A stretch of 64,000 nt of DNA. It comes from Streptomyces sp. NRRL B-1347 (lineage in GTDB: Bacteria > Actinomycetota > Actinomycetes > Streptomycetales > Streptomycetaceae). Shown one piece after another: positions 24,498-31,800 of the stretch; position 1 is the first letter of the stretch, and each line of letters starts with the position of its first letter. The notes under the pieces were generated by a model. The model was not told the origin of the DNA. It made no database searches and was given only the letters and a program-made list of their open reading frames with translations. The position numbers and the translations under genes are program-made. The DNA lies in NCBI RefSeq assembly GCF_000720325.1, contig NZ_JOJM01000004.1, positions 1 to 64,000 on the forward strand, in the 5' to 3' direction.

Positions 24498-27257
24498 ATG
24501 GACCGCATTCCACCGTATGCAGGCATGGACCGCTTCATCGGAGCGTTCGACAAGCTCGTGGTGCAGCCCAGGCGCGGCCGCAGCCGCCTCCCGGCCGTGC
24601 TGCTCACCGAGTCCGGCGGCGGGTTCGCCGGGCGGCGGATCGTGGCGGGGCTGCGCGCGCGACTGCGCGGGGACAACGTCATGCTGGCGCCGCACGCCTA
24701 CGTCACCCCGGCCCCGGAGGGCCACGACGCGCCGCACCTGGAGCTGTTCGAGCAGATCACCCAGCAGCTGACGGACTCCATGCCGCGCGGCGCCGGACGT
24801 CTGAAGCTGCCCGGCTACCGGCTGCTGCACGCCGTCCTCAGCGCCCCCCGCTTCGAGGGGCCCGTGGAGCGGCGCCACCGAGCCCTGCGCGACCACTGCT
24901 ACGCCGACCACCGCCAGTGGTCACCGCTGTCCGCGGCCCTGTGGCGCCTCGGCGGCGGTGACCAGACCAGCGGCGCCGGCTTCATCGAGCTGCTGTGGAA
25001 CTTCTTCTCGGGCCCCCTCTTCCAGCAGCTGCCCTGCGCGCTGTTCGGGATGCGCGCCACGCGCCGGATCCTGGGCCACGGCCGCAACCGCCGCTGGTAC
25101 GCGCAGTGGTACCGGCAGCAGCACGGCAGCCCGCCCACGGACTTCTTCCGCTCCGCGCTCGACCTCGTACCGCACGACCAGGACGACCCGGACGCGCCCG
25201 ACCCCGAACAGGTCGACCGCGTCCTGATGCACGCGCTGCTCGCCGACCTGGACGCGGCCGCCCGGCCGCGCCGGTACAACCCCTGGAGGCGGCGCCGTAC
25301 GACACGGTTCGTGGTCCTCTTCGAGGAGCTGGGACCGGCCGACTCGCGCACCCAGCGCTTCGTGCGGGAGCTGCGGACGGCGTCGGCGGACCTCGGCACC
25401 ACGTCCGTGTTCGTGGTGGCGGCCGGAGTGCGGTCGCTCGCCGCGCGCGTCCCGGACATCGAACCGTCCGACCTGGCCCACGCGGGCGCCGAGCTGGACC
25501 TCATCCTGGAGAGCGGGATGCGGACGGGGCGGCCGAGCGGCATGACCGTGCCGGCCCCGGCGGAGGACGAGCCGCCGGACGAGCGGGCCGCGTACTGGCT
25601 GCGGCACCAGCCCCGGCTCGTGCCGCCCGCACACCGCTTCTCGCCGGGCCTCGAAGTCGTGAGCACGGCGGGGAGCCTGGCCCTGGTCCTCGTCGTCCTC
25701 GCCGGGCTCTTCGCCTGGCGGCCGCTCGACCGGGAGGAGCGGGACGACTGCGCGGGGAAGACCTTCCTGGGGACCGACGGCACCTGCGTGGGCGTGGCCG
25801 AGGGCGCCAAGGGCTTCGGCCACAGCAAGGACGACCAGGGCGTGCGCGACGCCCTGCGGATGATCGAGACGCAGAACAGCGAGGTCGACGCGGCGACCCG
25901 CGACAAGGAGGCCGCGGGGAACGGCGGCGCGCGGCCGCGCACCGTCGTCTACCTCGGCCCGCTCAGCGGCGGCCAAGGAGCCCAGGACCCGGTGCGCGGC
26001 GGCACCCTGCCCGAGCTGCGCGGCCTCGCCCTCGCCCAGGCCCGGATCAACCAGCTCGCCCGCGCCAGCCACGACCGCGTGCCCCTGCGCGTCCTGACCG
26101 CCAACGCGGGGGACCGCTTCCAGGACGCCGAGAAGGTGGCCCAGCAGATCGCCCAGCTCGCCGGGCGCGACCCGTCCGTCGTGGGCGTCGTCGGCTTCGG
26201 GCAGAGCAGGCCGGGCACCCTGGACGCCATCAAGGTGCTCAACAAGGCGGGCATCCCCATGGTGGGCACCTCCGGCACCGCCGCGGAACTGCTGCGCACC
26301 GGCCGCCCCTACTACTTCCAGCTGGCGCCCACCAACGCCCGCCTCGCCCAGGTCATGGCCGCCTTCATGCGGCAGGCGAGAACGGTGGCCGCCGGGCCGG
26401 GCACGGCCGAGCGGATCGAGCTGGTCGCCGACCCCACCGACGTCTACAGCAACGACCTGGCCAGGGAGTTCCTGAAGTCCGTCGGCCGGAAGCCGACGAC
26501 CGTGTGGGAGCACACCCCGCAGGACGACACCGGCGGCGCCCGCGTGCCCAACGCCGTGCGCGGCTCGCTCGCCACCAGCGCCCCCGACCTCGCCCGGCAG
26601 GTGTGCCGGGCCGTCGTGAAGACCCCGCGCACGGCGGTGGTGTGGACGGCGCGCGCGAACGAGTTCACGGCCTTCCTCGACGAGATGAACCGCCTCAGCG
26701 GCGAATGCCCCCGCCTGACCGTGCTCGGCGGCGACGACGTCACCAACTCCCTGCTCCAGGGCCAGCACCCGCAGCGCCGCTTCCCCGGCCTGACCCTGTA
26801 CTACATCGCGCACGGCAGCGCCCCCGAACTCCTGCGGACCGCGGGCCGTTCGGCCATCGAGGCCCAGGAGTTCCTGCGCGCGTACGACCGCGAGAACCAG
26901 CGGCACCAGTGGGGCGAGGCCATGCGCGCGGACGGCCACCCGGTGCTCGCCTGGGACGCCCTGCGCTATCTGTCCGAGGCCGTGGACGAGGCCCGCGCCA
27001 CCCTCGGCGGCAACGAGGACCGCCTCGGCGCGAGCCAGGTGCAGTCCGTCCTCTACCAGGGCCTGGGCGGCGGCGGCTTCAACGGCGCCACCGGCCGCAT
27101 CGACTCGTCCGGCGCGGCGGGCGGCGGCCGTTTCACCCCCGACAAGCTCGTGTTCGTCCTGAGCGGAGAAGGGCGTACGAAGGCGGTCTGCGGCGCGATG
27201 ACGAAGACCCTGAGCCCCAAGAAGTGGGGCGACCGCTTCGACTGCCCCGCGGCCTGA
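24498..27257 (+). CDS. Single-pass membrane protein with C-terminal Leu/Ile/Val-type substrate-binding domain
   Basis: 919 aa. Residues 1 to about 380 are a cytoplasmic region without an obvious P-loop (AVLLTESGGGFAGRRIV is near the start). One transmembrane helix lies at about 393-415 (TAGSLALVLVVLAGLFAW). Residues about 480-900 are a type 1 periplasmic-binding fold (VVYLGPLSGGQGA, VVGVVGFGQSR, IPMVGTSGTAAELL, YYFQLAPTNARL). No permease or ATPase genes accompany it, so it is more likely a membrane receptor than an ABC transporter component. ATG after GGGGGATCG. The gene is isolated and ends in a terminator shared with the convergent nitroreductase. Confidence 0.85.
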   Translation: MDRIPPYAGMDRFIGAFDKLVVQPRRGRSRLPAVLLTESGGGFAGRRIVAGLRARLRGDNVMLAPHAYVTPAPEGHDAPHLELFEQITQQLTDSMPRGAGRLKLPGYRLLHAVLSAPRFEGPVERRHRALRDHCYADHRQWSPLSAALWRLGGGDQTSGAGFIELLWNFFSGPLFQQLPCALFGMRATRRILGHGRNRRWYAQWYRQQHGSPPTDFFRSALDLVPHDQDDPDAPDPEQVDRVLMHALLADLDAAARPRRYNPWRRRRTTRFVVLFEELGPADSRTQRFVRELRTASADLGTTSVFVVAAGVRSLAARVPDIEPSDLAHAGAELDLILESGMRTGRPSGMTVPAPAEDEPPDERAAYWLRHQPRLVPPAHRFSPGLEVVSTAGSLALVLVVLAGLFAWRPLDREERDDCAGKTFLGTDGTCVGVAEGAKGFGHSKDDQGVRDALRMIETQNSEVDAATRDKEAAGNGGARPRTVVYLGPLSGGQGAQDPVRGGTLPELRGLALAQARINQLARASHDRVPLRVLTANAGDRFQDAEKVAQQIAQLAGRDPSVVGVVGFGQSRPGTLDAIKVLNKAGIPMVGTSGTAAELLRTGRPYYFQLAPTNARLAQVMAAFMRQARTVAAGPGTAERIELVADPTDVYSNDLAREFLKSVGRKPTTVWEHTPQDDTGGARVPNAVRGSLATSAPDLARQVCRAVVKTPRTAVVWTARANEFTAFLDEMNRLSGECPRLTVLGGDDVTNSLLQGQHPQRRFPGLTLYYIAHGSAPELLRTAGRSAIEAQEFLRAYDRENQRHQWGEAMRADGHPVLAWDALRYLSEAVDEARATLGGNEDRLGASQVQSVLYQGLGGGGFNGATGRIDSSGAAGGGRFTPDKLVFVLSGEGRTKAVCGAMTKTLSPKKWGDRFDCPAA

Positions 27258-27276
27258 CCCCAGCGTTCGGGTCAGG
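27253..27276. terminator. Shared hairpin between convergent genes
   Basis: An 8-bp perfect stem (CCTGACCC with GGGTCAGG, eight-base loop) overlaps the stop codons of both the substrate-binding protein and the nitroreductase, acting for both strands. Confidence 0.7.
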
Positions 27277-27892
27277 AATCCGTCGAGGGCCGCGCGCGCC
27301 GGCCCCAGTGCCCGCGGTGGACGACTTCCTCCGCGGTACGCCGCCGCGCGTCGATGCGGGAACTCTGCGCGGGCAGGTCGTCGGCGCGGTGGCCCACCGT
27401 GACCCCGCCGATGGGGGCGTACGCGTCGGGGATCCCGAACTCGGCCCGGAAGGGCCGCAGATGCTCGGGCATGATGCCGAAGAAGCACGCGCCGAGGCCC
27501 TCGTCGACAGCGGTCAGGAGCATCAGCAGCGCGGCCATGCCCGTGTCGATGTGCCAGTACGGGGCGGGCCAGCGGGCTTCGGCACGGTCCTCCCACCCCT
27601 TGTCGGGCTCCGCGTAGCGTTCGAGGTACGCCGCCTTGTGGGCCAGCGGGACCACGACCAGCGGAGCGTTCTGCATCGACGGCGTCTGCTCGACCCGCGT
27701 GGGCACGAACGGCCAGAACCGGGCGCGGTCGGCGGGATCGGTGAGCGCGAGGAACGCCCAGCCCTGCGAGAACCCCGCCGAAGGCGCCCGCAGCGCGGAA
27801 GCGAGCACCCGCTCGACCACTGTGGGCTCCAACGGCTTGTCGGAGTAGTACCGGACCATGCGCCGACGCCGGACGACTTCGGAGAACTCCAT
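27272..27892 (-). CDS. Nitroreductase family FMN-dependent oxidoreductase
   Basis: 206 aa. Typical opening MEFSEVVRRRRMVRYYSDKPLEP with the phosphate-binding Arg cluster, then SALRAPSAGFSQGW and a C-terminal GGVTVGHRADDLP. The ATG at 27892 has AGGA upstream and matches the family start; a GTG at 27925 would add eleven residues. It probably reduces nitro, quinone or related substrates with NAD(P)H; the specific substrate is unknown. Confidence 0.9.
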   Translation of the reverse strand: MEFSEVVRRRRMVRYYSDKPLEPTVVERVLASALRAPSAGFSQGWAFLALTDPADRARFWPFVPTRVEQTPSMQNAPLVVVPLAHKAAYLERYAEPDKGWEDRAEARWPAPYWHIDTGMAALLMLLTAVDEGLGACFFGIMPEHLRPFRAEFGIPDAYAPIGGVTVGHRADDLPAQSSRIDARRRTAEEVVHRGHWGRRARPSTDS

Positions 27893-28101
27893 ATCGGCGG
27901 ATCCTGCCACGGCCACCCGGGGCACCTCTAGGTGAGGTGGGCGTTCATTCGAGCATGGTGCATCACGGGGCGAGGCGGGCCCGCGGCGAGCTGGAGCGCA
28001 GGCGGCCGCGCCCCTGTCCAGGTGTTGGTGTTGCGCATCGGCTGCGGGATGGTGGTCGTGGGGTCCAGGCTGTCCTGTGAGGCTGCGTTGGGAGGGGCAT
28101 C

Positions 28102-28587
28102 GTGAAACACGACCCTGGCGAACTCGGACGTGTCGGCCGCTCGTTGAGTGAGGTGCTCGGCTTGTTGGAGAGGGAGCGGCGCCGTCTGGAGGAGCGGTAC
28201 GGGCCGACTCCGGGTGGAGATCATTCCGCAGGTGGTCCGATGCAGACGATGCATGGGATCAGGGATCTGTGTGAGGGCGTGCGCAAGACGCTGAAGGACG
28301 TCGCTCTGGGCGTCGGGTACGTCTCGTTGGGCCTGGACGGGGAGGCCGACCACGCGGTGCGGATGGCGCGCAAGGGCATGATCGCTGTGCCGTCAGGTGC
28401 CGACCGTATGGCGCGCCCGCTCGGCGAGGACGTCGTGACTGCCCTGGAGCGGCTGCGCGATCTCGACGAGTTCTTCGAGAAGGACCTCGGGCTCAGGGTC
28501 GATGTGGCTCTGGCGGCGCCGCAGGCGACGTATCCGCCCGCGGACTGGGCGGAGTACGACTTGCGACGGCGCAGCCGGCCGGAGTGA
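28102..28587 (+). CDS. Hypothetical helical protein (161 aa)
   Basis: GTG start with GGGAGGGG upstream. The product is mostly alpha-helical: a coiled region (EVLGLLERERRRLEERYG), a central CEGVRKTLKDVALGVGYVSL and a C-terminal acidic helix (ALERLRDLDEFFEKDLG). No signal peptide or membrane segment. I do not recognise the family. It stands alone and ends at a strong terminator. Confidence 0.7.
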   Translation: MKHDPGELGRVGRSLSEVLGLLERERRRLEERYGPTPGGDHSAGGPMQTMHGIRDLCEGVRKTLKDVALGVGYVSLGLDGEADHAVRMARKGMIAVPSGADRMARPLGEDVVTALERLRDLDEFFEKDLGLRVDVALAAPQATYPPADWAEYDLRRRSRPE

Positions 28588-28594
28588 ACCCTGT

Positions 28595-28635
28595 ACGAGT
28601 GCCCCCCGCGGTCTGACGGTTGCGGGGGCACTCGT
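28595..28635 (+). terminator. Strong GC-rich hairpin terminator
   Basis: A stem of about 14 bp (ACGAGTGCCCCC with GGGGGCACTCGT as its core) and a loop of about 12 bases lies directly after the stop of the 161-aa hypothetical gene. Confidence 0.85.
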
Positions 28636-28795
28636 CGTGGGCCTCGAGGAGGCGCTGACGCTGGCGGGCCGGGTCTCTCGACGGCTGAGTGATCCGGGCG
28701 GGGAGGCGTTCACCGCCCGGCCTGAACCACCGCGGACCAGCCCCGCCCCGCAGGCCCCCGCCGCGCACCGGTCACCTTACGCCGCCGTACCCCAC

Positions 28796-28879
28796 TCACC
28801 GCTGCTTGCGCTTGCTCTGACGCATGGACCAGAGCGTGACCGCGATGCCGACGAGTGCCAAGAGAAAGAGGATCTTCAT
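28796..28879 (-). CDS. Predicted 27-aa single-pass membrane peptide
   Basis: A short reading frame MKILFLLALVGIAVTLWSMR followed by a basic tail QSKRKQR: one perfect-length hydrophobic helix with a positively charged C-terminus. It sits alone in about 390 bases between a terminator and the ASCH-like gene, where nothing else codes. There is no convincing ribosome binding site in the sequence before its ATG, which lowers confidence. Small proteins of this type usually modulate membrane complexes; nothing here says which. Confidence 0.45.
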   Translation of the reverse strand: MKILFLLALVGIAVTLWSMRQSKRKQR

Positions 28880-28981
28880 GTAGTTAGAGTGCCCAGGAAA
28901 GGGCAATCCAGTGCGACGAGTTGTGTGGCTAAGCCGACACGGTGGTCATGCGTCGGCACGCCGGGTGGGCCGCCGGACGTT

Positions 28982-29599
28982 TCAGTCGTTGTCGCTCTCC
29001 CGCAGCCGTGCGTAGACAAGTCGACCCCGTGGGGAGAGCCGGTATCCGACGGCGAGGCTTTCGGTCAGGCCGCGTTCCTTGAGGGTGCGGACGTCCGCCT
29101 TGAAGCGGCTGGTCTCGCGGCCCGCGCGGGCCGCCAGCTCGGCGGCCCGTGTCCCGGGGTGGTCATGGATGAGGGCCAGTGCCTCGCGGGTCCACGGCCC
29201 GCGTCTGCTGCGGGCGTCGATGCCTCGCAGGTCGGCGACGGCGTCGTCGAGTTCCGCCGCCGACAAGGCGGTGGTCTCGCGCAACTGGGCCCGTGGGTCC
29301 TCGCCGACGAGCCGGACGCCGATCCGGTACAGCTGTCGGTCCGTGCCCGGGCGCAGGTCGGCGAGGAGGTCGGCCCGGTCCCTGAAGCCCGCGCGGTGCG
29401 CGTCCCGCTCGGATACGTCCGCCTCCGTCACCCCCGTCACCTCACCGACCTCCAGCACCCCGGCCGCCGTACGGAGCCGGGTGCCCGGGCGCACGCCGGG
29501 ACGGCGCCAGCTGCGGAAGGCCAGGTCGACCCGGCCGGACGCGATCTTCGCCAGCACGTCCTGCTTGAACAGCAACGCATCCTCCGCTGAAGGGCCCAT
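28982..29599 (-). CDS. ASCH-like domain protein with C-terminal helix-turn-helix
   Basis: 205 aa. The N-terminal about 100 residues (LLFKQDVLAKIASGRVDLAF, then WRRPGVRPGTRLRTAAGVLEV) match the ASCH/PUA-like beta-barrel that binds RNA or modified bases. The C-terminus (GTRAAELAARAGRETSRFKADVRTLKERGL) is a winged-helix-like HTH. The ATG at 29599 is the only start. The role is unknown; ASCH proteins are often amidohydrolases of modified nucleosides or RNA-binding regulators. Confidence 0.75.
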   Translation of the reverse strand: MGPSAEDALLFKQDVLAKIASGRVDLAFRSWRRPGVRPGTRLRTAAGVLEVGEVTGVTEADVSERDAHRAGFRDRADLLADLRPGTDRQLYRIGVRLVGEDPRAQLRETTALSAAELDDAVADLRGIDARSRRGPWTREALALIHDHPGTRAAELAARAGRETSRFKADVRTLKERGLTESLAVGYRLSPRGRLVYARLRESDND

Positions 29600-29653
29600 G
29601 AGGGGTGGGTACCAGCAGCGTACGTCGGTGGGAACAGTGGTGCCGGGTGCCCG

Positions 29654-30220
29654 CTACGCGGCGGGCGGCGTCGGTGTCAGCTCGCGGCTGACGTGCCGTG
29701 TGTCCAGGCGCAGTCGCCACAGATTGCGGCGGTGGACCGCGGCGAGTTCGGCCTCCAGCGGGGACGGTGGCACCGCGAGGACGAGGCAGGTGGCGTGGGC
29801 CAGGCAGTAGCGGCTGACCGAGGGGTGCAGGGCACGGTGGAGGTGGCCGCGGTTTCCGGCCCCGATGACGAGGATGTCGTCCTCCTGGTCCGCGGTCTCC
29901 ACCAGGGCCCGGCCCGGAGTGCCACGGGCCAGGAGGGCACGCATCGGAACACCGGGGCCTTCGGGGAACACCTCGCGGAGCGTGGCGACGAGCGTGTTCC
30001 GGGCGAGGCGTTCCCAGGCGTCGGCCGTGAGGGGCGCGTCCACGGCCCGTCGGGCGCACAGGTCGCCACCGGGCTGCTGCCAGGCCAGGACGGGCCAGAG
30101 CTCGGCTCCCCGGTGGCGGGCTTCGGCGGCGGCCCGGCACAGGGCCGTGAGGCTGCCGGGGGTGCCGCTCACCCCGACGACCACACGGGTGGCCGTCGGG
30201 GCCGCTTCAGGTCCGGGCAT
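29654..30220 (-). CDS. Universal stress protein (UspA family)
   Basis: 188 aa, single USP domain: ATRVVVGVSGTPGSLTALCRAAAEA at the start and GAGNRGHLHRALHPSVSRYCLAHATCLVLAVPP at the end, carrying the G-2x-G-9x-(S/T) nucleotide-binding pattern. The ATG at 30220 is chosen because GGAGGGGGAAG lies just upstream; earlier ATGs lack a binding site. About 350 bases upstream to the next gene contain only short CCCGTCAGGG repeats (at about 30,410 and 30,447) and no recognisable gene. Confidence 0.88.
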   Translation of the reverse strand: MPGPEAAPTATRVVVGVSGTPGSLTALCRAAAEARHRGAELWPVLAWQQPGGDLCARRAVDAPLTADAWERLARNTLVATLREVFPEGPGVPMRALLARGTPGRALVETADQEDDILVIGAGNRGHLHRALHPSVSRYCLAHATCLVLAVPPSPLEAELAAVHRRNLWRLRLDTRHVSRELTPTPPAA

Positions 30221-30571
30221 CGCTTCCCCCTCCATCGTGTCCATCATCGTGTCCATCGCGTGCCGCTGCGGGGCGTCCTGTCGCGCTGGCTCTGGCCGAG
30301 ACTGTCCCCATCTGACGTCGGCACCAGATATTCCGCCCAGGGTCCGCGGCACTTCTTGGCACACTCCTGACGGCGGTCCTCCTGCCGGTGAGGAGCCCCG
30401 TCACCGTCCCGTCAGGGTCACCGCGTTCCGCGTCAACATCCCGTCAGGGACGGGCCGAGGGCAGGGGCGGGCGGGCATAGCGTCCTCGTCAGGTCTCGGC
30501 CACCCCGTCCGGGACCGGTCCCGGAACGCGGGACCACCTCGAACCACCTCGGCTCCTCCAGGAGGCACCCC

Positions 30572-31057
30572 ATGGCAGAACTTCTGTGCGGCGAAGACCC
30601 GGAACCGTCTGATCGGTTCCCGGCCGGGCTGCTGTACGTCCCCGTCCGGCCGGGTCCCTCCGGGTACGCGACCCGGCTGTTCCGCACCCCGCTCGGTGCT
30701 CGTACGGCCGTCGGGTTCACCACCGAGCGGCAGCTGGCAGCCACGTTCGGCCCCGACCACCTGTGGATCAGGCTCGCCGAGCCCGCGCTGCGTGCCATGA
30801 CCGAGCCGCTCGGCGCCGCCGCCCTCACGGTGGACCCCCGGCTCACCGCACCCGCGCCGACCCGCGAGGAGCAGCCGATCCGCGAGGAGCAGCTGTCCCG
30901 CGAAGAGCACCTGGCTCCGGCTCGCGAGGAGCAGCCGGCCCCCGTCCGTACGCCGTGTACGGACGCCATGGAACCGGCGGACGACGACGATGACGACGAG
31001 CCCTGGCCGCACGGCGGAGGCCACTGCCGCTGGTCGCTGTCGTTCCGGCTCGACTGA
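30572..31057 (+). CDS. SAV_915-type protein of unknown function
   Basis: 161 aa. The first about 90 residues form a compact domain (PAGLLYVPVRPGPSGYATRLFRTP, then FTTERQLAATFGPDHLWIRLAEPALR) found in many Streptomyces beside a diaminopimelate-decarboxylase-like gene. The rest is low-complexity with repeated REEQ/REEH units from an imperfect repeat (about 30,860-30,940) and an acidic DDDDDDE run. ATG with CAGGAGG nine bases upstream. The gene is 14 bp before the truncated decarboxylase and was probably co-transcribed with it. Confidence 0.75.
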   Translation: MAELLCGEDPEPSDRFPAGLLYVPVRPGPSGYATRLFRTPLGARTAVGFTTERQLAATFGPDHLWIRLAEPALRAMTEPLGAAALTVDPRLTAPAPTREEQPIREEQLSREEHLAPAREEQPAPVRTPCTDAMEPADDDDDDEPWPHGGGHCRWSLSFRLD

Positions 31058-31070
31058 GCGGGGCGCCGCG

Positions 31071-31756
31071 ATGACCATCGTTCACGAACCCGCCGTCACC
31101 ACCCCGGCCGACGATCTTTCGGTGTGGCCCGCCTCCACCACCGAGCCGCAGCCGGGCGACCTGAGCGTCGGCGGCGTACCGCTCGCCGAGGTCGCCGACC
31201 GCTTCGGGACACCGGCGTACGTCCTCGACGAGGGCGAGGTCCGCCGCCGCTGCCGCACCTACCGCGACGCCTTCCCCGAGGCCGAGGTCCACTACGCCGC
31301 CAAGGCCTTCCTGTGCCGGGCCATGGCCGGCTGGGTGGAGGAAGAGGGACTCGGACTCGACGTCTGCTCCGCGGGCGAACTGGAACTCGCGGTCGCCGCC
31401 GGGTTCCCGCCGGAGCGGATCCTCCTGCACGGCAACGCCAAGACGCCGCACGACCTGAAGAAGGCCCTGCGGTTCGGCGTCGGCCGGATCGTCATCGACA
31501 GCCCGTCGGAGATCGCCCGGCTCGCCGCGGCGGTCGGCACCGGAGGACGGCAGAAGGTGATGGTCCGCGTGGTGCCCGGCGTCAGCGCCGGAGCCCACGA
31601 GAAGATCCGCACCGGCACGGACGACCAGAAGTTCGGCCTGTCGATCTCCGGCGGCCACGCCCAGGACGCCGTCGCCCGCATTCTCGACCAGCCGCAGCTC
31701 GAACTGACGGGCCTGCACGGCCACTTGGGTTCGCAGATCACCGACGTCGCACGCAC
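31071..31756 (+). pseudogene. 3'-truncated diaminopimelate/ornithine-type decarboxylase (LysA-like)
   Basis: About 228 codons of a PLP-dependent fold-type III decarboxylase: FGTPAYVLDEGEVRRRCRTY, VHYAAKAF with the PLP lysine, GLDVCSAGELELAVAAGFPP, GNAKTPHDLKKAL and HGHLGSQITDV. After ITDV the homology stops and the sequence runs straight into the metE terminator; the C-terminal beta domain with the conserved Cys/Asp active-site residues is missing. The open frame continues meaninglessly to 31,910 across metE. A paralogue of the essential lysA elsewhere would be expected. Confidence 0.85.
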
Positions 31757-31787
31757 GGGGCCGGGACGCCGACGGCGTCCCGGCCCC
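31757..31787. terminator. metE terminator
   Basis: A perfect 14-bp stem (GGGGCCGGGACGCC with GGCGTCCCGGCCCC) around a GAC loop lies 13 bases beyond the metE stop on the minus strand and abuts the break in the decarboxylase pseudogene. Confidence 0.9.
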
Positions 31788-31800
31788 AGGGCGTCTACGG

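Noticed and set aside
30221..30571. Possible gene or regulator in the 351-bp gap before the SAV_915-like gene
   Set aside because: Only short CCCGTCAGGG repeats and no coding bias were found.
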